Shown one piece after another: positions 15,367 through 24,576 of a stretch of DNA of 42,912 bases. Below the pieces are notes generated by a model. That model did not search any database. It saw nothing but the letters and a program-made list of their open reading frames with translations, and was not told the DNA's origin. The stretch is from assembly GCA_902779355.1 (NCBI GenBank), contig CACZBF010000017.1:1-42912 (forward strand), read 5' to 3'. How positions within the stretch are numbered: position 1 is the first letter of the stretch; every line of letters begins with the position of its first letter. The DNA comes from an uncultured Lachnospiraceae bacterium (lineage in GTDB: Bacteria > Bacillota > Clostridia > Lachnospirales > Lachnospiraceae). A program made the position numbers and the translations under genes.

Positions 15367-17880
15367 CTACGTATCACCGCCGATCACTTCCTGATCATCA
15401 TCCGGATCAGGTGTCGGATTTGGCGGCGGAGTCGGGTCTGCGAATACTGCGCCGACCGTTACGTTACTCGATGGCATCTCAAACGTGTCTCCGTTCGGAT
15501 TTAACTGTATTTGCGTTCCATTCCCCAGATCCACATAAAGCATCATGCATTGATCTGTCGTATCGATCACAACGTCCACATCTTCTCCTGCTTCATACGT
15601 ATTTCCCTCAGGCAGGATGATGCTTCCGGACCCGGAACCGCTGGTCGTTGTTCTGACTGTATAGGTCGTAGGCGACGGGATCGGTTCAAATACTGCTGTG
15701 ATCGTCACGTTATTGGACGGCATGATGAAGAAATCTCCATGCGTATCCAGCGATTTCGTCTGACCGCCAAGATCCACGTTCAGGCTGGAACACTGGCATC
15801 CCAAACCGCAAGTCACATCTACGGTTACTTTTGCTCCTGCCGCATAGGAATTGCCGTTGTTCAAGACAATGGAGCCGCCATCTCCGATCACATTCGTCGT
15901 CACAGTATACGTCGGCGTTGGTTTCGGCGCATCCTTTTCAAATACAGCCTGTACGGTCACGTTTTTATTTGGCATCACAAAGGAATTGGACGTACCGGGA
16001 TTGACATCCGTGCTGACCCATTGTTTGAAATGATAGCCTGCATAAGCCTGCGGGTTCAATACAACTGTCTGACCCGGGGTCGGATTACTCGGAGACGCTG
16101 TCAGAGTACCGCTTCCCGAAACCTGTAAGGTCAAAGTCGCATTCTGTACGAAAACAGCATTCACGGTCACATCACTTGCCGGCATCAGAAAGTACGTGCC
16201 GGCCGGATCGGTTGCCACATTCGGAATATTCCAGCCGTTAAATGTCCAACCGTTATTTGCCTTTGCGGAAATTTCCACTTTATCGCCCGCTGCAGCCGTT
16301 GCTTTACTTGCAGTGACTGTTCCGCCGTTGCTGACGCCTACATTCACCTTGTACTGGGTCGGCGCGTCCTTTTCAAAGGCCACATAGATCCCCACATCAC
16401 GATTTGGCATATGGAATGTACCGTCTGCTGCAATGGAAACCTCTTTGCTGGTCCATGATTTCAGATGGTAACCCGTGTTCGGTGTAGCGATCACCTGAAT
16501 ATCTGTATTCGGCAATGCGCTGGTCACATTGACTGCCGCCTTTCCGTTGCCGTCTGTCTTCACAGTGATCGTATGCGCCAGATTTGCTGCCGGTTTGGGC
16601 GTCGGTGTTGCAGCAGGTGTTGAAGGTGTTGAAGGTGCCGCCGGTGTAGAGGGTATCGCAGGAGTTGAGGATGCCGGCGCGCTCTGCGCTGCATCTGCAG
16701 TTGCTGTTTGTTCCGGATTTGCCTGCGTTTCGGACTGTATTTCCGGAAGGTCATCTACCGTGACCGGAAGATCCACCACATTGCTGCCGTAATCTACTGC
16801 TTTGTTAATTGAACGGGATACCACATCTTCCGCAAAAAGCTTTACGGTATAATTGCCTTTCGGTACACCTGCCGGAATCGTCACCGCAAGATCGCCGGTA
16901 GCAGCCACATCACTCACAGGTCCGTAAGCGATCACATTACGGTTGTCATCCACCAGCATGGCGGAAATCTGGCTATACGTGACTCCCCAATCCGAAGTAC
17001 CCAGATCGCTTACATTTGCCACAAAACTGGTCCCTGCAGGAACAGCGTTTTGATCTTTTCTTTGTGCGCTGAACCCGTTTCCTCCCGCAATGGTGAGCGA
17101 CTGATAATTCGTCGGCTCTGCATCCACAACGGAGAAACTATTCGGTTTCGCCTGATCGGAAGACCAGGTCATCAGGACATTTTCCGGATTCAAACTCACT
17201 GCCGGGCTCACCCACGACAACGCATCCACGCTGGCGCTGGACTCATTGCCGTCTTTCCCCACGGTATTCACCGATGAGCCATTGCTGTCACGCAGATACC
17301 ATTCTGCTGTTTCTGTCTGAGAAAGTTTCGGATTCTTTTTGATCCGGGCATTTTTGGAGGTATAACCATAATCAGCATTCGTTACCTCCGACTGGCTCAA
17401 CACAAAGACTTTCTCACCGGACAGGCCGTTTCCGTTATTGGAGATCATGGCGTTCCGTGCAGGTTCCGTAAAGTTACCCAGCAGATAATCTTCATTCAGA
17501 TACTTTTTCAGATCACTGTTTGCCCAATCCGTAGCGCCGTTTTTGCTGTATTCCTCGCGGAAAACCGCCAGATCAGCATCCAGAAGCACGGAATTCTGTC
17601 CGTAGGAGGTATTGTTCGTATCCAGCACGCGAAAACGGATCGGGTAACGGCTGGTCATACCGAAATACACATAACTGCCGTTCCATCCCGAATCAGACTT
17701 TCCGGGATTGCTCAAACGATCGATGCCGAGTCCGGCTGCATGCGTATTCAGAGAATAAACATCCGTTACCTCTGTCGGAGAAGCGGAAGCGACATCCGAA
17801 GCGGCAAAAACACCTGTCGGCATTGCAGTCAGAACCAGAGCTGCAGATACGATCAAACTGAGTGCTTTTCCTTTCTTCAT
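15367..17880 (-). CDS. Large secreted protein: DUF6273-like domain, Pro/Thr linker, five beta repeats
   Basis: This 837-residue protein starts with a signal peptide (basic KK, hydrophobic core, cleavage near VFA-A at residues 26/27). Residues of about 55-255 resemble DUF6273 (VYFGMTSRYPIRFRVLD near the start), often seen in clostridial surface proteins. A linker of Ser-Thr-Pro-Ala repeats follows near 390-430, then five repeats of about 70 residues. The first three are InlB-B/Listeria-Bacteroides type (GYHLKSW, GWTFNGW, GYHFKQW and closing F.MP..DV.V.AVF). The last two are a divergent pair with cysteines and LYVDLG/LNVDLG motifs. The Pro-Asp-rich tail has no LPXTG anchor. It lies 14 bases after the MetQ-type gene and is last in the operon. 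Adhesion or a wall role is likely but unproven. Confidence 0.78.
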   Translation of the reverse strand: MKKGKALSLIVSAALVLTAMPTGVFAASDVASASPTEVTDVYSLNTHAAGLGIDRLSNPGKSDSGWNGSYVYFGMTSRYPIRFRVLDTNNTSYGQNSVLLDADLAVFREEYSKNGATDWANSDLKKYLNEDYLLGNFTEPARNAMISNNGNGLSGEKVFVLSQSEVTNADYGYTSKNARIKKNPKLSQTETAEWYLRDSNGSSVNTVGKDGNESSASVDALSWVSPAVSLNPENVLMTWSSDQAKPNSFSVVDAEPTNYQSLTIAGGNGFSAQRKDQNAVPAGTSFVANVSDLGTSDWGVTYSQISAMLVDDNRNVIAYGPVSDVAATGDLAVTIPAGVPKGNYTVKLFAEDVVSRSINKAVDYGSNVVDLPVTVDDLPEIQSETQANPEQTATADAAQSAPASSTPAIPSTPAAPSTPSTPAATPTPKPAANLAHTITVKTDGNGKAAVNVTSALPNTDIQVIATPNTGYHLKSWTSKEVSIAADGTFHMPNRDVGIYVAFEKDAPTQYKVNVGVSNGGTVTASKATAAAGDKVEISAKANNGWTFNGWNIPNVATDPAGTYFLMPASDVTVNAVFVQNATLTLQVSGSGTLTASPSNPTPGQTVVLNPQAYAGYHFKQWVSTDVNPGTSNSFVMPNKNVTVQAVFEKDAPKPTPTYTVTTNVIGDGGSIVLNNGNSYAAGAKVTVDVTCGLGCQCSSLNVDLGGQTKSLDTHGDFFIMPSNNVTITAVFEPIPSPTTYTVRTTTSGSGSGSIILPEGNTYEAGEDVDVVIDTTDQCMMLYVDLGNGTQIQLNPNGDTFEMPSSNVTVGAVFADPTPPPNPTPDPDDDQEVIGGDT

Positions 17881-17894
17881 ATATGATCTCCTTT

Positions 17895-18767
17895 CTATTT
17901 TGCGATTGCGGTTCCGTCATAGGAACTGTTGATAAAGTCTTTGATCTCGTCGCTCTGCAGGACTTCCATCAGTTTTTGGATTCGCGGATCATTCTCGTTT
18001 CCTGCATTGACTGCCACAACATTCCAATACTGGTCACATTCTGAAGAATTTGCATTCTCATATGCCAAAGCATCTTTTGTAACGGACAAATCTAAGTCTC
18101 TGGCAAAATTTCCGTTCAATACGATAAATGCGACGTCTTGTATCTCGGTCGGAATCATGGATGCTTCTTCCGGCATAATACTGACTCCGTACGGATTTTC
18201 GGTAATATCGGAAAGCGTAAGATCATCTTTTCCCTCCGTAAGAGAAAGAACGCCAACGTTTTGCAATAGTTTCAAAGCTCTTGCCTTATTCGTAGCATCC
18301 TCTGGGATCACAATGATGTCTCCCTCTTTTAGTTCGGAGAGGTTCTTTTTTTGTCCCGGATAAATGCCGAGAGGCTCAAAGTGAACGCTTCCAACGGATA
18401 CCAGATGTGTATCGAGACTCTTATTGAAATTTTCCAAATATACCTCATGCTGGAAATAGTTTGCATCCGCATCTCCGTCATCTACCAGGAGATTGGGCAT
18501 ATAATAATCTTCATAGGTGTAGATTTCCAAGTTTACGCCTTCTGAGGCCAGTTTTTCCGAAGCCTTATTCAGGATATCCGCGTGAACACCCGGATTCGTT
18601 GCAATAATCAGGGTATCACCGTCTGATAACGTGCTGCTTTCCCCATTGGAAGCGATGACTTCTTTACTGTCCGTCTCGCCGTCTTTTTTGTCATTTCCCC
18701 CACATCCCCCGAGGATTCCTGCCAACATGACCGACAGAACAACCAATGCAATCCGCCTTTTTTTCAT
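17895..18767 (-). CDS. MetQ/NlpA-family substrate-binding lipoprotein
   Basis: This 290-residue protein has a lipoprotein signal peptide with lipobox LGGC (residues 19-22, C22 lipidated), so it is tethered outside the membrane. From about residue 55 it matches D-methionine/NlpA binding proteins: TNPGVHADILNKASEKL, then DANYFQHEVYLENFN with the conserved aromatic and His, VGSVHFEPLGIY and VIPEDATNKARALKLLQ. Such proteins feed MetN-MetI importers, but no metN or metI gene is present; the neighbouring ABC genes are MacB-type exporters. It sits 21 bases after the permease gene and 14 before the secreted protein. Binding of methionine or a related amino acid is inferred from family only. Confidence 0.88.
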   Translation of the reverse strand: MKKRRIALVVLSVMLAGILGGCGGNDKKDGETDSKEVIASNGESSTLSDGDTLIIATNPGVHADILNKASEKLASEGVNLEIYTYEDYYMPNLLVDDGDADANYFQHEVYLENFNKSLDTHLVSVGSVHFEPLGIYPGQKKNLSELKEGDIIVIPEDATNKARALKLLQNVGVLSLTEGKDDLTLSDITENPYGVSIMPEEASMIPTEIQDVAFIVLNGNFARDLDLSVTKDALAYENANSSECDQYWNVVAVNAGNENDPRIQKLMEVLQSDEIKDFINSSYDGTAIAK

Positions 18768-18788
18768 AATTCCTCCTGTTCTCTTTTC

Positions 18789-20081
18789 CTACTCATATCG
18801 TAAAGCATCAATGGGATCCATTTTCGCTGCTTTGTTTGCAGGATAGTAACCGAAAAAGATCCCGACCGCCATGGAAAAGCCAAGTGAGATCAAGATACTG
18901 GAGATCGAGGGCGTCGCCGGCATATCAAGCACCTTTGCAGCCACAAGACCGAGCACCGTCCCCAGGATCACGCCGATGATACCGCCGATCAGGCAGATCA
19001 CCATCGCCTCTACAAGAAATTGCATCCGGATCGCAGAATTCGGCGCGCCAATAGCTTTTCGCGTACCGATCTCGCGTGTACGCTCTGTGATGGAAACGAG
19101 CATGATGTTCATCACGCCGATACCGCCGACAAGAAGCGCAATTCCAGCAATCAACGCAATTCCTGTTGTAATTGTCCCCATCATGGATGTCAGCGAATCC
19201 AGCATGGAGGACATGGAAAAAGCATATACTTCAAAGTTTCGGTTGTTCCGGTAATACGTGTTGAAAAACTGCTCCGTTGAAGAAATAAAACTATCCACAT
19301 CGGTAACGGCTGCCGTCACGACAGTAAAACTGGATTCTCCGGTCGTATGGTTCAGATCACGCGCCGTCGGAAGCGGAAGATACAGATCTGTCGACAGATC
19401 TTTTTCCGAGGTATTACCGAAACTGTAAATAGATTGCTCATATTCATAAACTCCCACGACTGTAACCGTCAGATATTGATCTCCGGAAACAAGGGAGATC
19501 GTGCTTCCGATCGCCGCATCCGTGTCTCCCTGAAAGAGATTATTCACGGCTTTATCGGAGATGATCGCAGCCATACTGTGGTTTTCAATCTCATGATCGG
19601 AAAAATATCTGCCATCGATCAGTTCCAGATCATTTGCCAAAAAAAACCCGTCACTGACACCGGATGGAGACACATTCGCATATAGTTTATCGACCAAAAG
19701 CTGTCCGGAGGAAAGACTTTCCTGCACAGAAATTGCTTCTATGGTGTCCGGATAGTTCTCACAATAGTCATGGAGCATTGCATCCGTAAAATAATCATCC
19801 TCTGTCGGCGTACGCATCCGACCGGGACCTTCGAACTGCATCCCCATCTCTACAGACTCTCCTTCTTCTTCGTCTTCCTTTTCCTGCAGAGATACCGTGA
19901 TATTCGTTGCGCCGAGAGACCCCATCGTATCAGTCACGGACGATTCGATCGATTCTCCCACCGTCATGATCGCAATGACGGAAGAGATGCCGATGATGAT
20001 CCCGAGCATCGTGAGAAATGCCCGCATTTTATTTGCGCGAAGGCTGGAAAACGCCAGCCGGATGTTTTCATACAACAGCAT
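18789..20081 (-). CDS. MacB-type ABC transporter permease (FtsX family)
   Basis: The 430-residue protein has one N-terminal helix (FLTMLGIIIGISSVIAIMTVG), a large extracytoplasmic MacB-PCD domain (about 45-300) and three C-terminal helices, the mechanotransmission topology of MacB and LolE permeases. The E-rich GSLGATNITVSLQEKEDEEE stretch is just outside the membrane, and TREIGTRKAIGAP is the conserved cytosolic coupling loop. It overlaps the ATPase gene by 14 bases and forms with it and the adaptor a MacAB-like tripartite pump. In a single-membrane organism this likely exports peptides or lipids, or gives antimicrobial resistance. Confidence 0.9.
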   Translation of the reverse strand: MLLYENIRLAFSSLRANKMRAFLTMLGIIIGISSVIAIMTVGESIESSVTDTMGSLGATNITVSLQEKEDEEEGESVEMGMQFEGPGRMRTPTEDDYFTDAMLHDYCENYPDTIEAISVQESLSSGQLLVDKLYANVSPSGVSDGFFLANDLELIDGRYFSDHEIENHSMAAIISDKAVNNLFQGDTDAAIGSTISLVSGDQYLTVTVVGVYEYEQSIYSFGNTSEKDLSTDLYLPLPTARDLNHTTGESSFTVVTAAVTDVDSFISSTEQFFNTYYRNNRNFEVYAFSMSSMLDSLTSMMGTITTGIALIAGIALLVGGIGVMNIMLVSITERTREIGTRKAIGAPNSAIRMQFLVEAMVICLIGGIIGVILGTVLGLVAAKVLDMPATPSISSILISLGFSMAVGIFFGYYPANKAAKMDPIDALRYE

Positions 20082-20784
20082 GTCCGCTTCCCTCCCGTTC
20101 CGAAATGACAGCGCCGTCTTTTAGTGTGATGATCCGTTCCGTCTCTTCCGCAAGCTCCGGAGAATGTGTGATCAAGATGATCGTTTTGCCCTTTTCATCA
20201 TGAAGCTGATGAAAAAGATCCATGACCATGCGCCCCGTGGAAGAATCCAAAGCGCCTGTAGGCTCATCGGCCAGAATGATTGACGGATCGTTACCCATGG
20301 CACGCGCGATCGCGACACGCTGCTTTTGGCCGCCGGAGAGCTCTTCGGGACGATGTTTCATCCGTTCCTCCATACCGACCATGCGCAACAGTTCCTCTGC
20401 GCGTTCATTTCGTTCTTTTCTGGACATTCCGCCATACAGCATCGGAAGTTCCACGTTCATGAGCGCGCTCGTACGCGCGATCAGGTTATAAGTCTGAAAC
20501 ACGAAGCCGACCTTTTGATTCCGGATGCTGGATAACTCCGAATCCTTTGCCGCATTGGTATCCACACCGTCCAGGGTATAATGCCCCTCTGTCGGACGAT
20601 CCAGCGTCCCGATGATGTTCATCAGCGTAGATTTCCCGGATCCGGAGGCTCCGACTACAGCCAGAAATTCCCCTTCGTGAACAGTCAGATCCACACCATT
20701 CAAGGCAGCAAGCTCATTCGGCGTATCAATGAAGTATTTCTTGACGATGCCTGTCATTTCGATCATCTTACGGCGTTCTTCCAT
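20068..20784 (-). CDS. MacB/LolD-type ABC transporter ATP-binding protein
   Basis: This 238-residue nucleotide-binding protein powers the MacB-type permease. Walker A is GASGSGKS (45-52), the signature LSGGQ is at 149-153, and Walker B is [11 protein letters not shown] (from 170, catalytic E174), followed by the H-loop ITHSPE. The start at 20784 is chosen over 20808 because GGGAGG lies 8 bases before it. The Shine-Dalgarno sequence is inside the last codons of the adaptor gene, whose stop is one base upstream, so translation is probably coupled. The 3' end overlaps the permease by 14 bases. Confidence 0.93.
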   Translation of the reverse strand: MEERRKMIEMTGIVKKYFIDTPNELAALNGVDLTVHEGEFLAVVGASGSGKSTLMNIIGTLDRPTEGHYTLDGVDTNAAKDSELSSIRNQKVGFVFQTYNLIARTSALMNVELPMLYGGMSRKERNERAEELLRMVGMEERMKHRPEELSGGQKQRVAIARAMGNDPSIILADEPTGALDSSTGRMVMDLFHQLHDEKGKTIILITHSPELAEETERIITLKDGAVISEREGSGHAVV

Positions 20785-20785
20785 C

Positions 20786-22339
20786 TTAGAAGCCTCCCAT
20801 AGGACCACGCTGACCCATCATCACCATCATATCATTAAGAGAGGAATCCGTATTCGGCACAAGGACTTCCATTCCCTCTTCCAATTCATCACTGATGACC
20901 TCTATGTAGTATGCACTTTCAATTCCTTTTTCCACCGGAACTCTCTTCGTATTCATGGCTCCCGGGAGATTCGCTGACGCAGAGCCGGATTGTCCGGGAG
21001 GCATCATGCCTCCTTGCGGATTATTTCCTGGTTTTTGACCGGATGATTGGGCATTTTCGTCCTGTTCCGTCTGATTGGCTGCTGTATCTGTTCCATCCGA
21101 AGGCACAGCCGCGCTTTGATCCACGACCTCCACATAAAAATTGCCCTCATCATCTGTCTGTACGGCATCATAGGGAACTGTCAATACATGGTTCTTTTCT
21201 TCTGTGACGATACTGACTTTTGCCGTCATGTCGAGCTTAAAGATGTCTTCCAGATCCTCCAGAGAGAGGCGAACTTCATAAGTAACATCCTGAGAAGAAC
21301 TGCTGCTGAGGGATGCTGTACTTGTCGAGCTGCTGGAACTGCTGGTCGACTTCGGTGCCACCGAAAGGACCTTCCCTGCATACTCCGTATCGCCTGTCGC
21401 ATTCGTCCGGATCACGGCCCGTTGACCGACTTGGATCTTTCCGACATCATATTCATCCACTTTCGCGGAGACCTCATAGCTGCTGACATCATCGATGACT
21501 GCGATGGCGCCGCCGGAATAAGTATCGCCAGCTGCAACACTGACAGAAGTGACCACACCTGTGATCGGAGCCGTCACCTGGCTCTTTTCCATGTTTTCTT
21601 TTGCACTTTCCACAGATTGCTCTGACGACGCATTTTCACTCTTGATCTTTGCCAACTGCAAGTCATATTCGGCTTTCTCAATCGCTTCCTGCAGCTTTAT
21701 TTTCTGTGTTTCCAGTTCTTCCAATGCCTGATCATAATTGTTGAAAGCATTGTTGGCATTTGTTTCCGCAGTATAAAGCGCAGACTGCGTTTGTGTGTTC
21801 GGGTTTTTTTCATAATCGGTTCTTGCATTCTGGAGATTCACGCCGGCTACTTCATAATCATGACGCGTACGATCAATTGCGCCTTCGAGATCCGGGATTT
21901 TTATGAGATAATCGTTTTGCGCATCAACCAGTGCCTGTTCTGCCGATTCGATATTGTAAGCAGTTGTCAGATCGTTTTCCGCATCCGTATTTACTGCTGT
22001 TTCCAGCTTGTCTTCAAGATCCTTCGTCTCAAATTCACAAAGGACATCCCCTTCGTGTACAGTATCTCCGACCTCGACGAGGACGTTTTCCACTATAACA
22101 CCGGATAAGGTGGATTTGACGGTCTGCTCGTCCGCACCGACAATCGTTCCGGTCGCGGATACCGTACTCACCAGATCCCGGTATTCCACTTCGGCAGTCT
22201 CTGTGGAAGTCATGCTCTCCAACGCCGCCATTGCTTTTTTTCGGAGACTGTTGGCACCGATGATGATCAGGATTACGATCGCAGCGATGATACACAACAC
22301 GATGATCCATCTTTTGCTTTTCTTTTTCTTGACTTCCAT
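20786..22339 (-). CDS. MacA-like periplasmic adaptor (HlyD family efflux subunit)
   Basis: This 517-residue protein has a basic start (MEVKKKKSKRW), one transmembrane helix at about 12-32 and then an extracytoplasmic body. It shows a split biotinyl-lipoyl domain (TLSGVIVENVLVEVGDTVHEG), a long coiled coil with many Glu, Gln and Lys, and a beta-barrel region. The C-terminal end carries a Gly-Pro-Met-rich stretch (PGNNPQGGMMPPGQSGS) and ends in MMGQRGPMGGF. It links the MacB-type pump to the outside. I choose the ATG at 22339 since GGAGGAGAGG precedes it; the longer frame from 22402 overlaps the fumarase beta gene. There is a 7-base gap to fumarase beta, so the pump genes appear transcribed with it. 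Confidence 0.88.
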   Translation of the reverse strand: MEVKKKKSKRWIIVLCIIAAIVILIIIGANSLRKKAMAALESMTSTETAEVEYRDLVSTVSATGTIVGADEQTVKSTLSGVIVENVLVEVGDTVHEGDVLCEFETKDLEDKLETAVNTDAENDLTTAYNIESAEQALVDAQNDYLIKIPDLEGAIDRTRHDYEVAGVNLQNARTDYEKNPNTQTQSALYTAETNANNAFNNYDQALEELETQKIKLQEAIEKAEYDLQLAKIKSENASSEQSVESAKENMEKSQVTAPITGVVTSVSVAAGDTYSGGAIAVIDDVSSYEVSAKVDEYDVGKIQVGQRAVIRTNATGDTEYAGKVLSVAPKSTSSSSSSTSTASLSSSSSQDVTYEVRLSLEDLEDIFKLDMTAKVSIVTEEKNHVLTVPYDAVQTDDEGNFYVEVVDQSAAVPSDGTDTAANQTEQDENAQSSGQKPGNNPQGGMMPPGQSGSASANLPGAMNTKRVPVEKGIESAYYIEVISDELEEGMEVLVPNTDSSLNDMMVMMGQRGPMGGF

Positions 22340-22346
22340 AAATCGC

Positions 22347-22910
22347 TTAACCTCTCCTCCATTCCCGTGCTGCTGTTTCGTAAAGATCGTTTCCTTCCGC
22401 ATCGATCACAACAATTGCCGGAAAATTCTCAATCTCAATCCGTCGTAATGCTTCCGCACCCAGATCCTCGTAGCAGACGATCTCCGAATGCTTGATACAC
22501 TTGGAAAGCAGGGCTCCTGCGCCTCCGACTGCGGCAAAATAGACGGCTCCGTTGCGTTTCATGGCTTCTTTTACCTCTTTGGAACGCTTCCCCTTTCCGA
22601 TCATCACACGAAGCCCCAGATCCAGAAGTTCCGGTGTATAGGCATCCATCCTGGTGGCCGTGGTCGGTCCCGCCGAACCGATCGCATGCCCTTCCCGCGC
22701 GGGAGATGGTCCCATGTAATAAACCGCAGCGTCTTTCAACTCGATCGGAAGAGGCTCTCCGCGATCAAGCGTTTCTTTCAGCCGTTTATGGGCTGCATCC
22801 CGGGCTACAAAACACGTGCCTGTCAAAGAAACCGTATCACCGCATTTTAATTGTTTGATATCTTCCTTTGTACAAGGAAGGGATATTGATATGCTTGACA
22901 TGGTGTTCAT
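22347..22910 (-). CDS. Class I fumarate hydratase, beta subunit (Fe-S hydro-lyase C-terminal domain)
   Basis: Two-subunit class I fumarases use a [4Fe-4S] cluster to interconvert fumarate and malate. This 187-residue protein is the C-terminal half: GDTVSLTGTCFVARDAAHKR, then GPSPAREGHAIGSAGPTTATRMD, AAVGGAGALLSKCIK and the closing FPAIVVIDAEGNDLY are all family-typical. The L(+)-tartrate dehydratase beta subunit is the main alternative. The first ATG (22910) lies over a possible -10 and a second ATG at 22901 could be used; neither has a clear ribosome site. The alpha subunit lies at 24573-25424 on the same strand but is separated by a plus-strand gene. Confidence 0.85.
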   Translation of the reverse strand: MNTMSSISISLPCTKEDIKQLKCGDTVSLTGTCFVARDAAHKRLKETLDRGEPLPIELKDAAVYYMGPSPAREGHAIGSAGPTTATRMDAYTPELLDLGLRVMIGKGKRSKEVKEAMKRNGAVYFAAVGGAGALLSKCIKHSEIVCYEDLGAEALRRIEIENFPAIVVIDAEGNDLYETAAREWRRG

Positions 22911-23004
22911 TTTATCACAAAAAGAGTATAAAAAAGTGAAAAAAAAACGAAATAATGTTAAAATATATTTTATATTATGGATTTAGAGGGGAACTTTTTT
23001 CACT

Positions 23005-24576
23005 ATGAATCACGCTGAAATGGAAAAACCCAGACAAACGAAAAGCTTCATCCATTGGCTCTTATGGATCTTTTTTTTCTATACGGTCGTCATCTTGCTC
23101 GTCACCGGTGTCAGCACTTATGTGAGTCAGCTCAATATTTATCGTCAGCAGTGTGAAAAAGATATCCGTAATATCGGACAATATCTTGCGATCATGATGG
23201 AAAATGACGGACAGGATTTTGTCACCTATCAGAAATATTACATGGATCACTATGAAGACATCAATATCCCTTACGATTTCGATGAATATCAGACCGCACT
23301 GAATCATTTCTGGGAACTTTATGAAAAAGAATACCCGGGACAAGCCTTCGGTGTGGATGTGACTTTCGAGGATCTTTCTCCCGATCTGAAAGAAGCGTAT
23401 TTTATCTATTTCCACGAATACTGGCTGCTTGCATTTGAAAATGCCAGAAAAGCATTTGGTATTCCGTACAGTTATTACCTTGTGATGAAGCCGGACATCT
23501 ATGATGTGGTCTACATGATTGACGGAGAACGCACGGAAAAGATCGTAAAAAATAATTCTTATCTCTATCTGGGCGATGAATACTACAATGACCCGGAAAA
23601 ATACAAAATCCTTTGGGATACCTGGTTCAGCGGAGAGCCGCAGAACGGATACATGGAATTTGACAATTCCTGGGGACATACCTATGGCTATTACACGCCG
23701 CTGGTCATTGACGGAGAGACCCTAGGTATTATCGCTACAGAGATTGATGTGGCCACAGTCAATCACGAGATCCTGTCCAATACGATCCGTCAGCTCCTCA
23801 GTGTCATGGCCGTCATCTGTGCCGGCAATATCATCATCATGCTGGTGATCTACCATCTGTTCTTAAAGAGGACCAAGGTGTTGGAACAAGAAGTACGCCG
23901 GTATTCCGAGGAAAAAGATGTTATGATCGCCGCGCAGATCGAATCCGAATTTGCAGGTAATGATGAGATCTCTTCCCTAGGACATCAGTTTGCGACCATG
24001 ATCTTAGAGATCGACACCCACATCAAAAACCTGATCCAGACCTCCAAAAAGCTGGAAGATACACGGCAAAAAGCCGATGCCATGAACGAGCTTGCAAATA
24101 AGGATGCGCTTACCGGTGTTCGCAACAAAAATGCCTACGATAAAGAAGTTACGAAGATCGAGCAGGAAATGGTCCATGGAAATGGTGAATTCGGTATTGT
24201 TATAGTGGATATGAACTTCCTGAAACGGATGAATGACACCTATGGTCATGACAAAGGGAATGTCGCCATTCAATGTCTCTGCAAACTGGTCTGTGACACC
24301 TTTGCACATTCACCGGTTTTCCGGATCGGCGGAGATGAATTTGTCATTTTGTTAAAGGGAAATGATTATCAGAATATCGAGGAACTCGTCGCTTCCTTCA
24401 ATCAGGCTGTCGAAAACCCGGATCCTGCAAAAGAAGAATGGGAATGCCCTTCCGCTTCTCTGGGCTATGCTCTTTATGATTCGTCGATTGACAACAACTT
24501 TGCTTCTGTCTTCAATAGAGCAGATGAAGCAATGTTTGAAAGAAAGAAAGAAATGAAGGCATTGCGAAACGATTAA
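23005..24576 (+). CDS. Membrane-bound diguanylate cyclase (GGDEF)
   Basis: The 523-residue protein makes the second messenger c-di-GMP from two GTP. A helix at about 15-42, an extracellular sensor of about 220 residues rich in Tyr, Asp and Glu, and a second helix near 265-290 give a transmembrane receptor. A short linker leads to a GGDEF domain with an intact GGDEF at 442-446 and DALTGVRNKNAYD at its start. No RxxD inhibitory site precedes the motif, and there is no EAL domain. AGAGGGG lies rather far (about 14 bases) before the ATG, so the ATG at 23020 is an alternative. Its stop shares TTAA with that of fumarase alpha. The ligand is unknown. Confidence 0.9.
   Translation: MNHAEMEKPRQTKSFIHWLLWIFFFYTVVILLVTGVSTYVSQLNIYRQQCEKDIRNIGQYLAIMMENDGQDFVTYQKYYMDHYEDINIPYDFDEYQTALNHFWELYEKEYPGQAFGVDVTFEDLSPDLKEAYFIYFHEYWLLAFENARKAFGIPYSYYLVMKPDIYDVVYMIDGERTEKIVKNNSYLYLGDEYYNDPEKYKILWDTWFSGEPQNGYMEFDNSWGHTYGYYTPLVIDGETLGIIATEIDVATVNHEILSNTIRQLLSVMAVICAGNIIIMLVIYHLFLKRTKVLEQEVRRYSEEKDVMIAAQIESEFAGNDEISSLGHQFATMILEIDTHIKNLIQTSKKLEDTRQKADAMNELANKDALTGVRNKNAYDKEVTKIEQEMVHGNGEFGIVIVDMNFLKRMNDTYGHDKGNVAIQCLCKLVCDTFAHSPVFRIGGDEFVILLKGNDYQNIEELVASFNQAVENPDPAKEEWECPSASLGYALYDSSIDNNFASVFNRADEAMFERKKEMKALRND

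Noticed and set aside
18768-18788. SAM-type riboswitch or T-box ahead of the MetQ-type gene
   Set aside because: Only 21 bases separate it from the upstream permease gene, too short for any such leader.
20786-22402. Longer start of the adaptor gene at 22402
   Set aside because: It would overlap the fumarase beta gene by over 50 bases and the added residues do not resemble a signal or membrane anchor; the ribosome site points to 22339.
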